DNA from: Gnetum montanum
Lineage: Eukaryota > Streptophyta > Gnetopsida > Gnetales > Gnetaceae
Length of the DNA: 64,000 bases
Direction: 5' to 3'
Assembly: GCA_015680685.1 (NCBI GenBank)
Contig: MNCI01030156.1
Span: forward strand, 6,353-70,352
The translations under genes and the position numbers were made by a program. Shown one piece after another: positions 47,329 to 59,327 of this stretch. Below the pieces are notes generated by a model that worked only from the letters and a program-made list of their open reading frames with translations, had not been told where the DNA came from and did no database searches. Positions within the stretch are counted from its first letter, which is position 1. Each line of letters opens with the position of its first letter.

Positions 47329-48720
47329 GTGGCAGCTAATCAACCCCTAGCTTCCTTGGTAAGCAACTCCTTCAACTTCACCAACTACCATGATATTTCA
47401 AAATCCCTCCAAAACATACATTTGTTCTTTGATCCCACAACCCCTACTAGTGATGCCCGCCAACATATACAATGTTTTGAAACCTTACTAGGGATCCAAA
47501 ACATTGTACAAAATGATGTAGCATGTAGGGTATTTGTAACAACTTTTAGAAGCAAAGCCACCTAATGGTTTTCATGCTCCCTAATGCCTCCATCGACTCA
47601 TGGCAAGAATTCAAAAATAAGTTGTTGCTTTAATTTGACAAGTTCACTAGCCCGGCCATAGCATCAAGCAATTTTACAATCTTGAGGAAAATACGTGGGG
47701 AAAATTTTTATGACTACAACTTATGATTCCTCCATCAACTTGTCTATGTGCCAAATGAGATGCATCCACAACTTGGTGGCATCCTCAATTTTTACTTGTC
47801 CACCATTGACCCATTCTTTGCGTATGCCATCAAATCTAATCCCAACATAACAAAAATACAAGAAGCAATAGATAAATCCATTGAGTTAGAAAAAATTACC
47901 CTCATGAATAGCATTCAAACCCAATTTGGGATGATGAGCATTAGTAACCCAATGTAATCTAGTCCTCTACCTTTACCAACTTTCCCAATGACCAATACCA
48001 TGTTTCAAACTTACACAACCTTTCAACTAACTCAACCTTCAAATAATTATTTTCAAAGTTCCACCTCTTCTTCATTTTTATCATCCAACAATAGTTTGAA
48101 TGATGACCAATCAAAGGCCTTAATTTAATCCTTCATAAACCCAAACAAGATATCTAATCCTATTGAAGCCCCAACTCAAACTTAAAATGAGATGACCCAA
48201 ATATTAACTTCACTACAAAAACTTTCTAATGAAGTATTTGAATTAAAGTGGAACAACAACAAAGGTATTATACAACCAAAAAAGCTAAGTACATCAATCA
48301 ATAACAATTATTTTCATCTCCATAACACTAGGCAACACTCTGAGAAAATGTGTCCTCAATTTCTAGCACTATATGGTGACAATGCCCAAAGTCAACAAAG
48401 CAAGAAATCCCCAATTATGATCTTGAACATATCCCATGAAATCAAGAATGAAGAAGTTCCCTTATTGAAACAAGTATGGTAAGTGACCCCAACCCACATA
48501 ACACTCGCTACCATAGACTTAGTGACATTATGAACAACACATAACAAATAACTAGGAATAATCCTTATACGTCTCCAAATAGAAGAGTTCCTAGTCAAAA
48601 CAACATGAACAACACAAACAATCAAACCATGCCATTCCAAGTAAATGCCCCACAACAACCAAATCCCCCTTCTATACTTAAAAGAACTCCACCTTAACAA
48701 GAAGCCAAAGATGAACATAA
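47329..48720 (+). pseudogene. gag of the 8.4-kb element
   Basis: It starts MAANQPLASLVSNSFNF. QHIQCFETLLGIQNIVQND and a WF..LP..SI.SW region in shifted frames give the gag core. VYVPNEMHPQLGGIL and FYLSTIDPFFAYAIKSNPN follow, then a Gln/Asn/Ser/Thr-rich linker (47960-48480). No intact CCHC knuckle is seen. Breaks at 47563, 47958 and 48480. Confidence 0.6.
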
Positions 48721-48925
48721 GACTTACGATCTAGTTGAGGATTTGAAGAAAATTAAAGCCAACATTTTAGTGTATGACCTTTTACAATTTAACAAAATGA
48801 AAGATCTGATCCAAAAGATAGTTTATAGACCTGAAACCACAAAATAAAAATCCCCAATTCATGAAAGGAAAGTTCACTTCGTAGAAATTCCTAACACGTT
48901 ATTAGTACAGAATGCAAACAATTCC

Positions 48926-49300
48926 ATGTCAAGTAAGAAAGATCAACCTCCTTTCCTAACAACTTTGATTATTTTAGGAAAGAACGTTCATAATTGTTTG
49001 ATGGATTTTGGTGCAACTATTAGTGTCATGCCACTTAAGGTATGTAAGGCTTTAGGAGCACAAATGATACCACAAACAAAAAGTGTGATACAACTCGATG
49101 GGTCTAACGTACCTATAGAAGGATCATTAAAAGAACTGAAAGTACAACTTAAACAATACCCTGCATTTCCATGTTATACAAATATCTTAGTAGTTGACAT
49201 GTCACCCACATATGGTGTGCTCTTATCTAGGACTTTTGGAGCCAAGTTTGGGGGCTTCTTTAGGTTAGATTTATTAAACCTATTAATCCCTATCAAATGA
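48926..49300 (+). pseudogene. Aspartic protease of the 8.4-kb element
   Basis: An open frame of 124 codons. VHNCLMDFGATISVMPLKVC is the active-site loop, with DFGA where D(T/S)GA is expected. Conserved downstream pieces: IQLDGSNVPIEGSLKELKVQ and MSPTYGVLLSRTFGAKFGG (family 'd.pl.yglLLGRpwl'). The loop Thr/Ser is lost, so probably inactive, but the frame is unusually well kept. Confidence 0.65.
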
Positions 49301-50160
49301 AAATCTAAATATATGGTCATACCAAGAGAGCCTTTCTATAAACAAGTAGTTACAACCTTTGATCAACAAAGTCCATCTGTGCAAAATAAAAACATTAACC
49401 TTTATATTGGAGTTATTGAGGTTGAGTATGGCAAACTTGTTATAAATGACCATGTGAGTGAAATTACAAAAACAAATCATTTTTCTCATACAGATTCCAC
49501 CAAACCTATCAAACTTCTAGAGAAGGTGAATAAATCTATGAAGATACCTTGCCTTATCACCAACATGATGGAAGTATATTTTTTCTGGGTGATCCACCAC
49601 CTTTAGGGGAGGACAAAGATATAAATGAGATCCTATCCCTTAAAATGTTAGAAGGTGTGCCAAATTTTGATGACACATCCATTGAACATGTTCCTAGAGA
49701 AGTTGTATTTGATGACTTACCAAGACCTAGACTTAAGATTAAAACTTATATGAAAGAAAAACTTGATAACCTTATAGGATATAAAATTATTCATCAAATG
49801 AAACATTCAAATTTAGTGCCTGATAGAAAAAAAATGAGCATATTAAGATTATGTCTTTATTTTCATAATCTTAATCATCAAAAAATTGTTAAATGATGGC
49901 TTGACAAGAAACATGCAGGTAAAATCTTTAAAATATAAGATCTAGTACTAAAAAGAGGTAGATCATTTGGTCAAAAAATTCTTCAAACTAAGTTCCCTCC
50001 TATGTGGTCAAGTCCATTCCAAGTTACAGATGTCATTGGCCCCAATGTTTACAAAATTACTAATTTGCAAGGATATAAGTTACCTAGAAATTTTAAAACA
50101 TTTCATCCAAAGCATTTCTACTTAGGTGCCCCACGTGAACACCTAATAGATCATTAGTTG
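49301..50160 (+). pseudogene. Protease tail joined to integrase C-terminal tail
   Basis: Frames at 49313-49606 and 49549-49896 have no RT motif. From about 49930 the strand reads DLVLKRGRSFGQKILQ, WSSPFQVTDVIGPNVYKITN and KTFHPKHFYLGAPREH, the GPY-type end of a gypsy integrase. The intervening RT, RNase H and DDE core are absent, so this is a deletion junction somewhere between 49610 and 49930. Confidence 0.55.
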
Positions 50161-51487
50161 CATGTTTTCTTCCCCTTCACCATGCATTTAATTTGTATAT
50201 AGTTGCATTTGCATATTTTCTTTACATTTCCATCATTTCTTTCTTAGCATTTTGGCTTGATTTGTATTTTTCATATGATTTTAATAATCATTATGATTGT
50301 TTGAGTTACTAAGTGTTGGGTCATCATAACACCATTGGAAAATAATGCAAGTATAATACTTTATATATCCTATTACTATTACATGAAATCTACTTTATAT
50401 TTTATATTTCAATAATGTTATGATTCTTCCTAGTCTATTTCAAGGTTTTAATTTATTTGTATGTTGGATTATGAAGGACATGATTTATGCTAACTTATCA
50501 TGTAATCATCATGATCATGTGGGTGGAGGATAGGTGATGTTGGAGAATGGTTAGCCACAATCACTAACTAACCTTGGAAAATGTCATTTTCCCTTTCATA
50601 AGCTCCAATCCTTAAGTGTGATGATCCATGGCTCTTCTATCATCAACAAAGTGAAGTGTGTTCATGTCCACTTGAGAACCCTTAGCCACCTAGGAGACCT
50701 ACTATGGTGTCATAAAATTGTAATTAAAGACACATACATTAGGGTTAAACTATACCATGGGCAAAGTTTCTAAAGGACAATGTTCTTTAGCAGTGCATCT
50801 AATTAGCTAGACTTGTGTTGGAATTCCTATCTTAAGAATGAAGTACACAATGAGCAAAGTTTCCTAAAAAAAAAGAAAAAGAAGAAATAAAAAAAGGGAT
50901 GAGAACCGTGTTCATTGGTAGTGTAATAAGTTTTTAGTGTGATGGGGTCCGACAACTATCCTTTCCCTAACCTCCATTTCCCTTTTAAGCATATTTCCCT
51001 AAAATTCAAAAAAAAAAAAAGCAAATAATCTCTTTTCATCCATTCCTTTTCATAAAAAATAAAAAATAAAAATCCCAAGGAAAAATCTAAAAGTTGTAGC
51101 TAGCCATGATCTAACATGAGTCTATCCTCCTCATTAAGTTTGGCATAAGTCTCGTGCTTAAATTAGTCCACATACTTTTTACTTTTACCTTACGAGAAGA
51201 CTAGGAATGAGATCTTAGTTATATATATATATATATAGTTAAAATAATAAATTGTATATTTAGTTTTTAATTAAATAAGATGGTGTGGTAAGGGTTGCCC
51301 ATGTCTAGTTCTCTCTTGATTATATGGTTATTTTAATTATGTTTAGATTAGTATAGTTTACTTTCAAGTTTCAATTTGTCCATTTTGTGATGTTTTCGAT
51401 TCTCTATCTATTGCAATTCCTTTTAAGATTTTCATGGTTTTTGTTATCCTTGCACTTGCATGCAATTAAAGTTTGGGAGCTAAGTAT
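50161..51487 (+). other. 3' untranslated part of the 8.4-kb element
   Basis: No frame recognised. Contains an A/G-rich run at 50865-50900, a poly-A at 51007-51022 and a (TA)n run at about 51221-51238. A purine-leaning stretch AAAGTTTGGGAGC precedes the LTR start at 51488 and is the polypurine-tract candidate. Confidence 0.45.
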
Positions 51488-53288
51488 TGATGTCAACCTC
51501 ACCCATGCTAGGCATGGGGCCATGATCAATAATATCAACATTGATATTGTTGAATGCTAGTAATTGATTTGCAAAATTTCCTACATCTTATAGAGACCCT
51601 ACATAAGGACACTTACCTATACTTCTATATTTTGCAAATGGATGATTTGTTTTCTCACCACAAGCTTCATACAACATCAAATGCGAGTTAATACAAGTTT
51701 ATAGCTCATTGAATAAAAGGAATTCAACCATCCAACCACTCTATTACTAGATACCAATAATTTTATTCCATAAACATTCATCATTAGTTAGGATCAGTAG
51801 TCATGATGCATGTCATTGTTATCAATGTTGACAAGGTTTTAATATTATTTTCATGTTAAGATGTTACCAATTTGTATTCAAAATTTATACTTCATGCTAG
51901 CTGAGTAGATGGCATCTAAGATGAAATTCCTATATTTAGTTTGACATGTTTTATATACACATTTTATGCTTCTATTTTCTTAAAAATTTGAATTGCATTG
52001 ATGAAAATTACTAAATGAGTTATGTTGATGGTAAAAGAGATGTGGTGGACAATGTGGTGTCCTTGAGCATTATAGGAGTTACGTAATGGCCCCTAGTGGT
52101 GGAGAATATGGCATGGTGGTGCTAGGAGTTACGATGTGTTGGTTGATGTTGTAACAACTAAAGGGTGGACATGGTCATTAAGTGAGCACCACATTAGCAA
52201 CCACTATTAAAACAAGGGCGGAGGTCTATAGTTAGGATTGAAGGGGTCTCCCCTCTCCCAATCAGCAAATAGAAGCTCTCTCATCTTAGGGAAGCCTTCT
52301 TTCTCTCTGGTGTGATGACATGATGGTAGACGGCGAGTTCCCAAGCAACAATTAGGAAACCTATGACAGTAGCAATACCCATAGTAGCAGTGGACGATGC
52401 ACGAGCTAGGGGAATGATGGTCGGTGGCCTCTCTTCTAGCTGTAGGAATAATGGCTAGTGGCCTCTCTTCCATTTGTAGACGACAACACTAACACTGGCA
52501 ACGGAGGTGATGCATGGTGTAGCGACAATGCATGTGCATAGAAAACATGCCTAGCAGACAATGATGAATAGAATCACAAACTACAATAGCAACGTGCAAC
52601 ATGTGATAGTTTGACAATGGCATCAATGGCACTTTGGTGGTAGCAAACACCCTCACCCATGTGCATGTGATGAAAGGTATGCACAGGTGATGTGCATACA
52701 GTAGCGAACATGATGGCAACAATGCATTATAGGTGACTTTGACAAATAGCAACACATGCATAGTAGGCGCTGCCAGCAACAGTAGTAGGCAACACAACAA
52801 CACCATCTTTAGGCCTCCCATTCTTTCTATTATAGCACCACATAGCTCTTCATGGCAGCAGAGGAGATGCTTGTGGATGATTTCAAGTGGCATTAGCAAG
52901 CAATGATAGTGCACAAGATCTTAAGTCTCCCTCTCTCTCTCTCTCTCTCTCCATGGGATAGCAACAATGTGAGGAAGGTCTTCCTCTCTGGTAGTGGTTA
53001 GGGTCTTCCTTCCTAACAATGGGCAACACTAGTATGACGATGGACTGATGATGGTAAGAGACTAAGGAAAAATTTAAATTTACTATATTTTTCATTTAGT
53101 CTGGGAATTCAAGATAGTTGCTCAAAGCCTCTTGATTTTCTAATTTAATTTATTTTGGAATATCAAATGGCCCTTTCTAGCTAAGACTATTCCTAGGTTT
53201 CCATACCCATATGGAAGGCACCCTAGGCAATAGTCTCCTCAAACAAGTTTTTATTTCAGGTGTTGGTGTGTCCAAAATTTACACATCA
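51488..53288 (+). mobile_element. 3' LTR of the 8.4-kb element
   Basis: 1801 bases, TGATGT...ACATCA perfect 6-base terminal inverted pair. Homologous to 44846-46631. Differs by a (CT)n expansion at about 52927-52953 and scattered substitutions. Confidence 0.8.
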
Positions 53289-53464
53289 ACAACAAAAAAC
53301 ACAAGGGTTTCAGCAAAGGCAATCAAAGAGGATTGTAAATGTGAATATGATCATTATTAGCACTTCTTTGTGAGTATAGGCTTCATAACTACATTTTTCA
53401 TACACATCACAGCAATAGTAGCCACCCAAGCAATAGATGTCATGAATGAACTAGCCTTGGTGAT

Positions 53465-53779
53465 GTGGTGGCATGGAAGCTCTGCATTGTGCATGTACTA
53501 TGCATCATCACGGTGTTTGCTCGACAGAAGATCAACAACCGTGTCATCACCTACCTCACCCATATGGTAATCACAGGGGATGAAACTGATAAATTAGAAA
53601 TATCAACATGTCCAAAAATAAAATTTTACTACAAAAATGCTAGGCATACACCACTTGTAGTGTTTTTCCCCAGAGTTAATGATGGCATATGTTACCCCTA
53701 TAATAGAAGTGATAAGTATGATGGAAAAATAAAATGCAAAGAAAAAACACTTGTTGGGAGGCAATTACGACAATTATGA
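53465..53779 (+). CDS. Copy-B version of the unknown R frame
   Basis: A 104-codon frame, MVAWKLCIVHVLCIITVFAR then STCPKIKFYYKNARHTPLVV, paralogous to 40472-40819. It ends earlier because of a frameshift near 53745. Function unknown. Confidence 0.3.
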   Translation: MVAWKLCIVHVLCIITVFARQKINNRVITYLTHMVITGDETDKLEISTCPKIKFYYKNARHTPLVVFFPRVNDGICYPYNRSDKYDGKIKCKEKTLVGRQLRQL

Positions 53780-54133
53780 TGACAGCAGACAAGGATACCA
53801 ATTCCACATTTTAAAACTACAAAGGTTGATGAAGTAATACATGGACGTAAAAATCCAACTATATTTATGCCCCATAATGACCTATATTTGGTCAATGCTT
53901 TTATGTTGACATACTTGCCATGGCTTAGGTAGCTAAAGTACCTAAGGATACATTATATATTGGAGAAATTGAAATAGAGCACAATGCAAGAAATCCATAT
54001 CCCGTTCCAAAAAAATGTGAAAGCTTTTATTCAATACTATGTCATGCCACATGATCATCTAAATTATGCATTGACATGATATGCTTGTTCCTAGTTAAAA
54101 AATGTATTCTTTTCCAAAAAGGAAAGGAATTTA

Positions 54134-55548
54134 TGGAATACTTGTTCAAAGTCCCATATGGATTGAACACTTGTTAATTATGGTAGTTCTTAACTACCAT
54201 GGTGGTTATAACCACCAAATAGGCCACTTAGCAACTAGATGGAACACTTGTTAATTATAGCTTATTTATCTCTATGGTGGTTATAACTACCACACACTTG
54301 TCAATCATAGTACTTAAATCTATGGTGGTTATAACCAACCTCTATAATGTTTGTAAATTATCTCATCTTCTCATGATGATGTAACTACCCTAAAGTCACT
54401 ATAAAAGGGCTTTAAGGATAGAACGTATGGAAAGGTTTGGGAGATTAAGAAGAAGATATTGAAGCTTGTAAGATTGCTTACTAATTTATCAATTCAGCTA
54501 CTTTGTTTTAATTCTATGAGTTCTTTTCATCCCATTTTTTTTTAATTGCTTAGCTAATGGTTTAGATAGTATCATGCTTAGCATTTAATTTTGGGATTTA
54601 TCCTAGGTTGCTTTTATAGCTCTATTTTTGTGCAATATTAGACTCCTATTAAGATTTTCCATAGAAGAGATTATGTTGTTGAAAAGCCTCAAGAGCAATT
54701 TAATAGTAATGTCTTAACAAAATTGCCTATTTTGAGCATAGAGAATCTAGAAAAATCTTTGATACTTTGATGGAACTGAAACATCTTCTTTATTTTTAAA
54801 GTTTATTGCCTTGTTATTTCCATCAAGAAATTGTCAAATTTTTTGAAAGCTCTATTGAATGCAATCTTTGACAACTATTAACTAGACTTGTACTTTGTAG
54901 TTTATGCAACATTTTTGGTAGTATAATAAGATTGTCTTTTGTGAAATTACTTGTTGAGCTCTAAAAGCTTGAATAATTGGTAGTTATTGAACTAGGAATA
55001 GCTTTATTGCAAAGTGTTTACTCGTATCAATTTATCTTGCTTAAATATTTTAGATTTCACACAAATCTGCTTTCTTTTCTTTCTCTTTCTAAGTCCATTG
55101 AATCTCACTCTATTTCTTATGTTCTTGTAGAACTTTCTCTCTGGGGAAAATTAGGAGTAGATTGGTAGAATTATGCTCAAACATTTTTTCAAAATTTTAT
55201 TTTTTACAAGTAACGTGCTATAGGGACTATATAGACTAAGTGATTGGACAAAATAAGAATCTCTAAAAAATCATAATATTTGACAAAGATAGCTGAATTT
55301 CTTTTATGATATATGATTACAATTTCATACACAACTCAGCCATTTCAACATTCACAACAGCAAACACATACTCACTATTAGTTCATCTCATAACTACTAA
55401 GTCTATTTGGATGTATCTAGGCCTTGGTGTTGCCAGAGACCAGTAAGCACCTCTACCTTGTTTGAAGAACACCTTCAATCTTGTGACTTCCTAAGGTCAT
55501 GAGATCTAGAGGCCACCCAACATTGGCGGTCCTAAACAATTACCAACA
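54134..55548 (+). mobile_element. R LTR3 (right end of the composite)
   Basis: About 1415 bases from TGGAATAC to TTACCAACA, where homology with LTR2 stops. TATAAAAG at 54400-54407. Its U3 shows the palindromes most clearly, including GGTGGTTATAACCACC. The purine run AAAAAGGAAAGGAATT precedes it. Confidence 0.7.
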
Positions 55549-58214
55549 ATATGCTAACTTGGCCTCATGTTGATGTTTATAAAAGATGTTGTGGTAGATG
55601 AAGCAAAATCCACCTAGATGAAAAATGTGATTCCTCTAGTTGTTGATGTGGCACTACTAACATCATGCTGATGTCATGTTGACATGGATAGAAGATGATG
55701 TGGTAGAGGCTGAAAACTCATCTGGATATAGAAAACAAGCTCAATCTAGATGCTAACATGGTAGATTTCCATGTAGTAGAATGGGTCTATAGCAGTGAAA
55801 ATCATTCTTATGAATAGGCTCAATAGTATGCTCATGTGAAGAAAAGATAACGTGGAAAGTTAATGTGTTGAAAGATCAAGATGAGCTTTTAAGCACCTAA
55901 ATGGGAGAATCCCATCCAGATGAGAATTTGCTAACACCCGAAAGTTCTTTATTAGACCAATCCCACAAAGCTTATGAGATGTTTTTGCTCCTTATTATGT
56001 GCAAGATTTCAACTTAGACTTTTTATCATTTATCTAAAGTTTCCATACGAAAGCTTGATCAAAATAGCTTGTGGGGGTGACGTATTTGTGCTATGCTATT
56101 CTTCAAGCCATTATGATCATAACACTCCTAATAAGTTGGATACATTGATAATGACTTATGAAGCTTCATTTCCTTTCTTTTTTAGAGCTTAAATATCTTT
56201 GCTAAGTCTTTTCTGCCTTCACAATCCCGGATCCTTATTGTAAGGAGCTAATGATGAGGCCAAAAGTGAAATAAACTATAGCTAATGGGAGTGTTAGGTT
56301 TAAAATTAAGTGTAATAAAACTTTTTTCTCACAAGGTTTTCCATAGCTAAAACAATTTCTACTTCCAATAACCTTAGCATAGTTCACCTCATTCTTTTTG
56401 CAATTTTAGGACTTTAATTGAATAATAGCTTATGTGCTAAAGCCAAAAATGAACTAGAATTGAAGCTTTTGTTTTAAAGTAATAAGTTAAGCTTGTTCAT
56501 TCAACTAGATTTTATAATGCGCAAAAGCTATTATCCCAAAGATCTTTTTGAGCTTATTACACAGCATCTCGAAATGCTTGAAGGAACATAAACCATTGTT
56601 CAAGCTTTAATACCTCCACAACTCTTTAGCTTAGGAACCCTCCCTTTTTTCAACATGAAATCTCCTTTCATTCTTAAGATCTTCTTTCTTTTTTGTAATA
56701 ATTTACTTTCGACACTACAATTGTATAAAGTCTACTCCATGAAATGGCCAAAAATGTACCAACAATCCCCATTCTGAAATGATGTCATTCCATAACAAAG
56801 ATGGTGTCACTTTCTAACAAATAATTTAATTATTGTAATAAGTCTTAAAAGGATAAAGTTGTAATTAGACTTGAAAGGAGCACATTGTAATGACAAATAT
56901 ATCTCTTTAGATGACCTTTGGAGGTTTCATCCAAGGTATTTATACATGGGAATTAGAATTGTGCTAGCATGGAGTTGTAGAGTTGGTAAAGGCGAGTAAC
57001 AACTATTAGGTTAAGTAGGATAGGAAGGTGACTAGCAATTGCTTCTGGTTAGGTACATGCCTAATTGTGGTGGCAATGCTGGATTGCCTCTAAGAGATAA
57101 ATGTTGAAGGAAGATAACCCTAAGAAACCCTTAGAGTATGATCTGGATACACTTTTTTCACATTAACAAATCATTATTTTCATTTCCTCTTGCATTTTTC
57201 TTGTCACATTTTTACACATAATGTTGAGTGTTATAAATATTTGATGTTTATTATGACATCTAGAAATGAGATGTCATAACTTACATAAGAGCAAACCATA
57301 ACCTAGGGCTAATTAGAATCAAGGCCTAACTACAATCCAAATCCAATGATAGACCATGGAGCCATGATCTAGGAAGAACCACAAAACATTACCAAATGTA
57401 CATCATGTCCAAGATGAATTGTCTAACTAAGAAGATTACTTTCTAGAGACTTCCATAGATATTTGTGACCAAAGTTCAAGGAGATCTAATTATACATAAC
57501 AAGTTTTATTAACTATAGGCAACTCTAGTGAGACAAGGGTAATATTGGTTCAAGTAACTCTTACCCACATTATAGTACTGATAGAATCTTCCTTAAACTG
57601 ACTAAGGTTATCCTTGTGTCTCTATTATGAGGCTACCAAGTTGTGGTCAAGGATTATACTTTCCTAAATAGATAAACCTTGATAATTTATTATTATCTAC
57701 CCTTATCTAGGGCTCAAACATTGGTGAATTTAATGAAGTCAAACTAACTATAAGATACCTCGCCCCTAAGTAACTACTAAGGATCATTAGCAAATAGTTG
57801 GTAGGGAAGCTAACACTTGTGAGACAATAATGAGGTCTTTCATCCTTCTCACTTGCTAGGTAAAACAAGTTCAATAATCCTTCTTCTATTCTAGTTGTTT
57901 TTTATGATCAAACTTAAATCATTTAGAAGTCCCCATGTTACCCAATGTTAACTTATTAAGGCCAATTTGATACAATAGGCTATTTTACTCTTTCAAAATC
58001 ATGAAAATTTCACTTAAGTTTTTAAACCCCAAAACTTTATCCAATGCATAGTGCTTGATTAAACGATTCGAGCCAAATGGAGTTAGAAGATACTCAAGTT
58101 TAAAGTTTATCATAATATACGTACTTTAATAAAATGTAAAATTTAAAAATTTTCTAAAGTTCAATTTCAGTTTCAAAAAATGTAAACTTTAAAAATTTTC
58201 TAGAGTTCAATTTC
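55549..58214. other. Unassigned AT-rich DNA
   Basis: No frame with a recognisable domain. Two TGATGTGG-rich stretches (55580-55720) and a perfect 11-base hairpin at 57251-57279 are the only structures I see. 56880-57000 has a TATA-like TATTTATACATGG that could belong to an unknown LTR. Confidence 0.3.
57251..57279. repeat. Perfect 11-bp inverted repeat
   Basis: TTATGACATCT and AGATGTCATAA separated by a 7-base loop. It could form a hairpin or a palindromic factor site. No neighbouring gene explains it. Confidence 0.6.
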
Positions 58215-58226
58215 AAATTAGAAAGA
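58130..58226. repeat. Short tandem duplication
   Basis: Two copies of a unit of about 47 bases containing TTTAAAAATTTTCTA(A/G)AGTTCAATTTCA. Non-coding. Confidence 0.55.
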
Positions 58227-58700
58227 AAAAGTGTGGGGCCACGAATTAAACACGTGATGTCCGGCGCACCAAACCCAATACCTAACTTCCGCACTACTAT
58301 CGATCTGGTCAATGTAAAATGGTTATGACTGCCATGCTGCGTGGCAGCCAGGCCCCGCAAAGCGGTGAGGCTGAAGGGGAGAGACTCTGGTTGTCACATC
58401 TAACAGCAACTGAAAACGCAGGTGCACCGGCACCCCCTTCTGTGCAGAATAGACTGCCAACCCACAATTTACGCTGTCACCATCCTCTTCCAGCACCGCT
58501 TGCCCGACGACGACAACAACAACCAGCATTACCACCCATGGAGTGTCAATGGGCACGCACGTGACTGTTAGCCCCTACCAGTCTGTAGCTGGAATGACCA
58601 TCAATTCTTAGTGATTAGCGATTGGAAAGACCGTCAGTCCCTACCGACCGGTGTCCACAGTTAACAGAAAAAAGTCCGTCAACTAACGGAAATTTTCGGT
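58227..58700. other. CpG-rich island in CpG-poor surroundings
   Basis: Sharp rise in GC and CpG (for example GGCAGCCAGGCCCCGCAAAGCG and CCCGACGACGACAACAACAACC regions), ending near 58700. Overlapping frames on both strands (58319-58564 plus; 58556-58323 minus) have no domain. It may be a promoter, an exon-containing gene piece or a young insertion. Confidence 0.45.
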
Positions 58701-59327
58701 TTCGAAATTTAAATTTGAAAAATGAAATTTAAATTGGTGCTTGTGTTCAAATTGACAAGTTGGTAGTGCAAAAAATAAAAATTTCGTACTTAAGCATATT
58801 CATCCTAGAGTAATGCTAGAATGGGTGAACTCTCAAAAAGCTATCGATTTTGGAAGCCCATAATTTTTTTATTCTGTGAGTCTTTTTTGGTGAATGAAGA
58901 ATAGTTTCTGGTAAATTTCAGCTTCTTGGATGTAATGGTTAAGACAGATGGAACTCCAAAATTTAATTTTTAATCCTTACCCTTAAACCATGCCTTAACA
59001 GCCTTGAAAGCTCAATTTAACATAACTCAAGCATTCCATTCTTAACATATGAATAGTCCTTACTAATATTTTTTAACCTTCTAAATCCAATGGTGATGTT
59101 AGATTGGTCATCCATAACTAATAATTAGATGATATCTTAAATCATATCTTAGTAAGGCTGTAACCTAGACCGACTAACCATGTCTAACAACCTTATTCTT
59201 GGAACTAACATATGTATTTTTTTTTATCATCTTGGACCTTAAGATTCAGTACCTATGCTATGTTTATAATTAGACTTAGTTCCCTAACCCCTAGTGTGCC
59301 ATTAGGTACATTGCCAAAGTTAATATC

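Larger units (their letters stand above)
44846..53288 (+). mobile_element. 8.4-kb LTR element with gag-protease but no RT, nested in R copy B
   Basis: LTRs at 44846-46631 and 51488-53288 both begin TGATGTCAACC and end (A/G)CATCA. The primer site TGATGCTAGAAGAAGG (46641) follows the 5' LTR by nine bases and matches that of R. The internal part has gag, protease and then only an integrase carboxy-terminal tail, so RT, RNase H and the integrase core are deleted. R copy A is uninterrupted at the matching place (about 40303). Target duplications are not clear. Confidence 0.75.
27605..55548 (+). mobile_element. Composite R element: LTR-internal-LTR-internal-LTR with two nested insertions
   Basis: Three copies of an LTR (27605-28041 truncated; 41147-42571; 54134-55548) enclose two internal regions. 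After removing inserts at 28710-38692 and 44846-53288, the internal lengths are about 3122 and 3119 bases, and the repeat period is about 4.54 kb. The internal DNA carries a gag-like scrap, an LRR resistance-gene fragment and an unknown frame, but no pol, so the element is non-autonomous. Such a tandem may arise by unequal recombination between LTRs, which is inference. Confidence 0.7.

Noticed and set aside
52207-53095. Minus-strand frames with His/Cys runs in the 3' LTR
   Set aside because: Composed of repeated CAY/ATG words and not conserved as a frame in the partner LTR.
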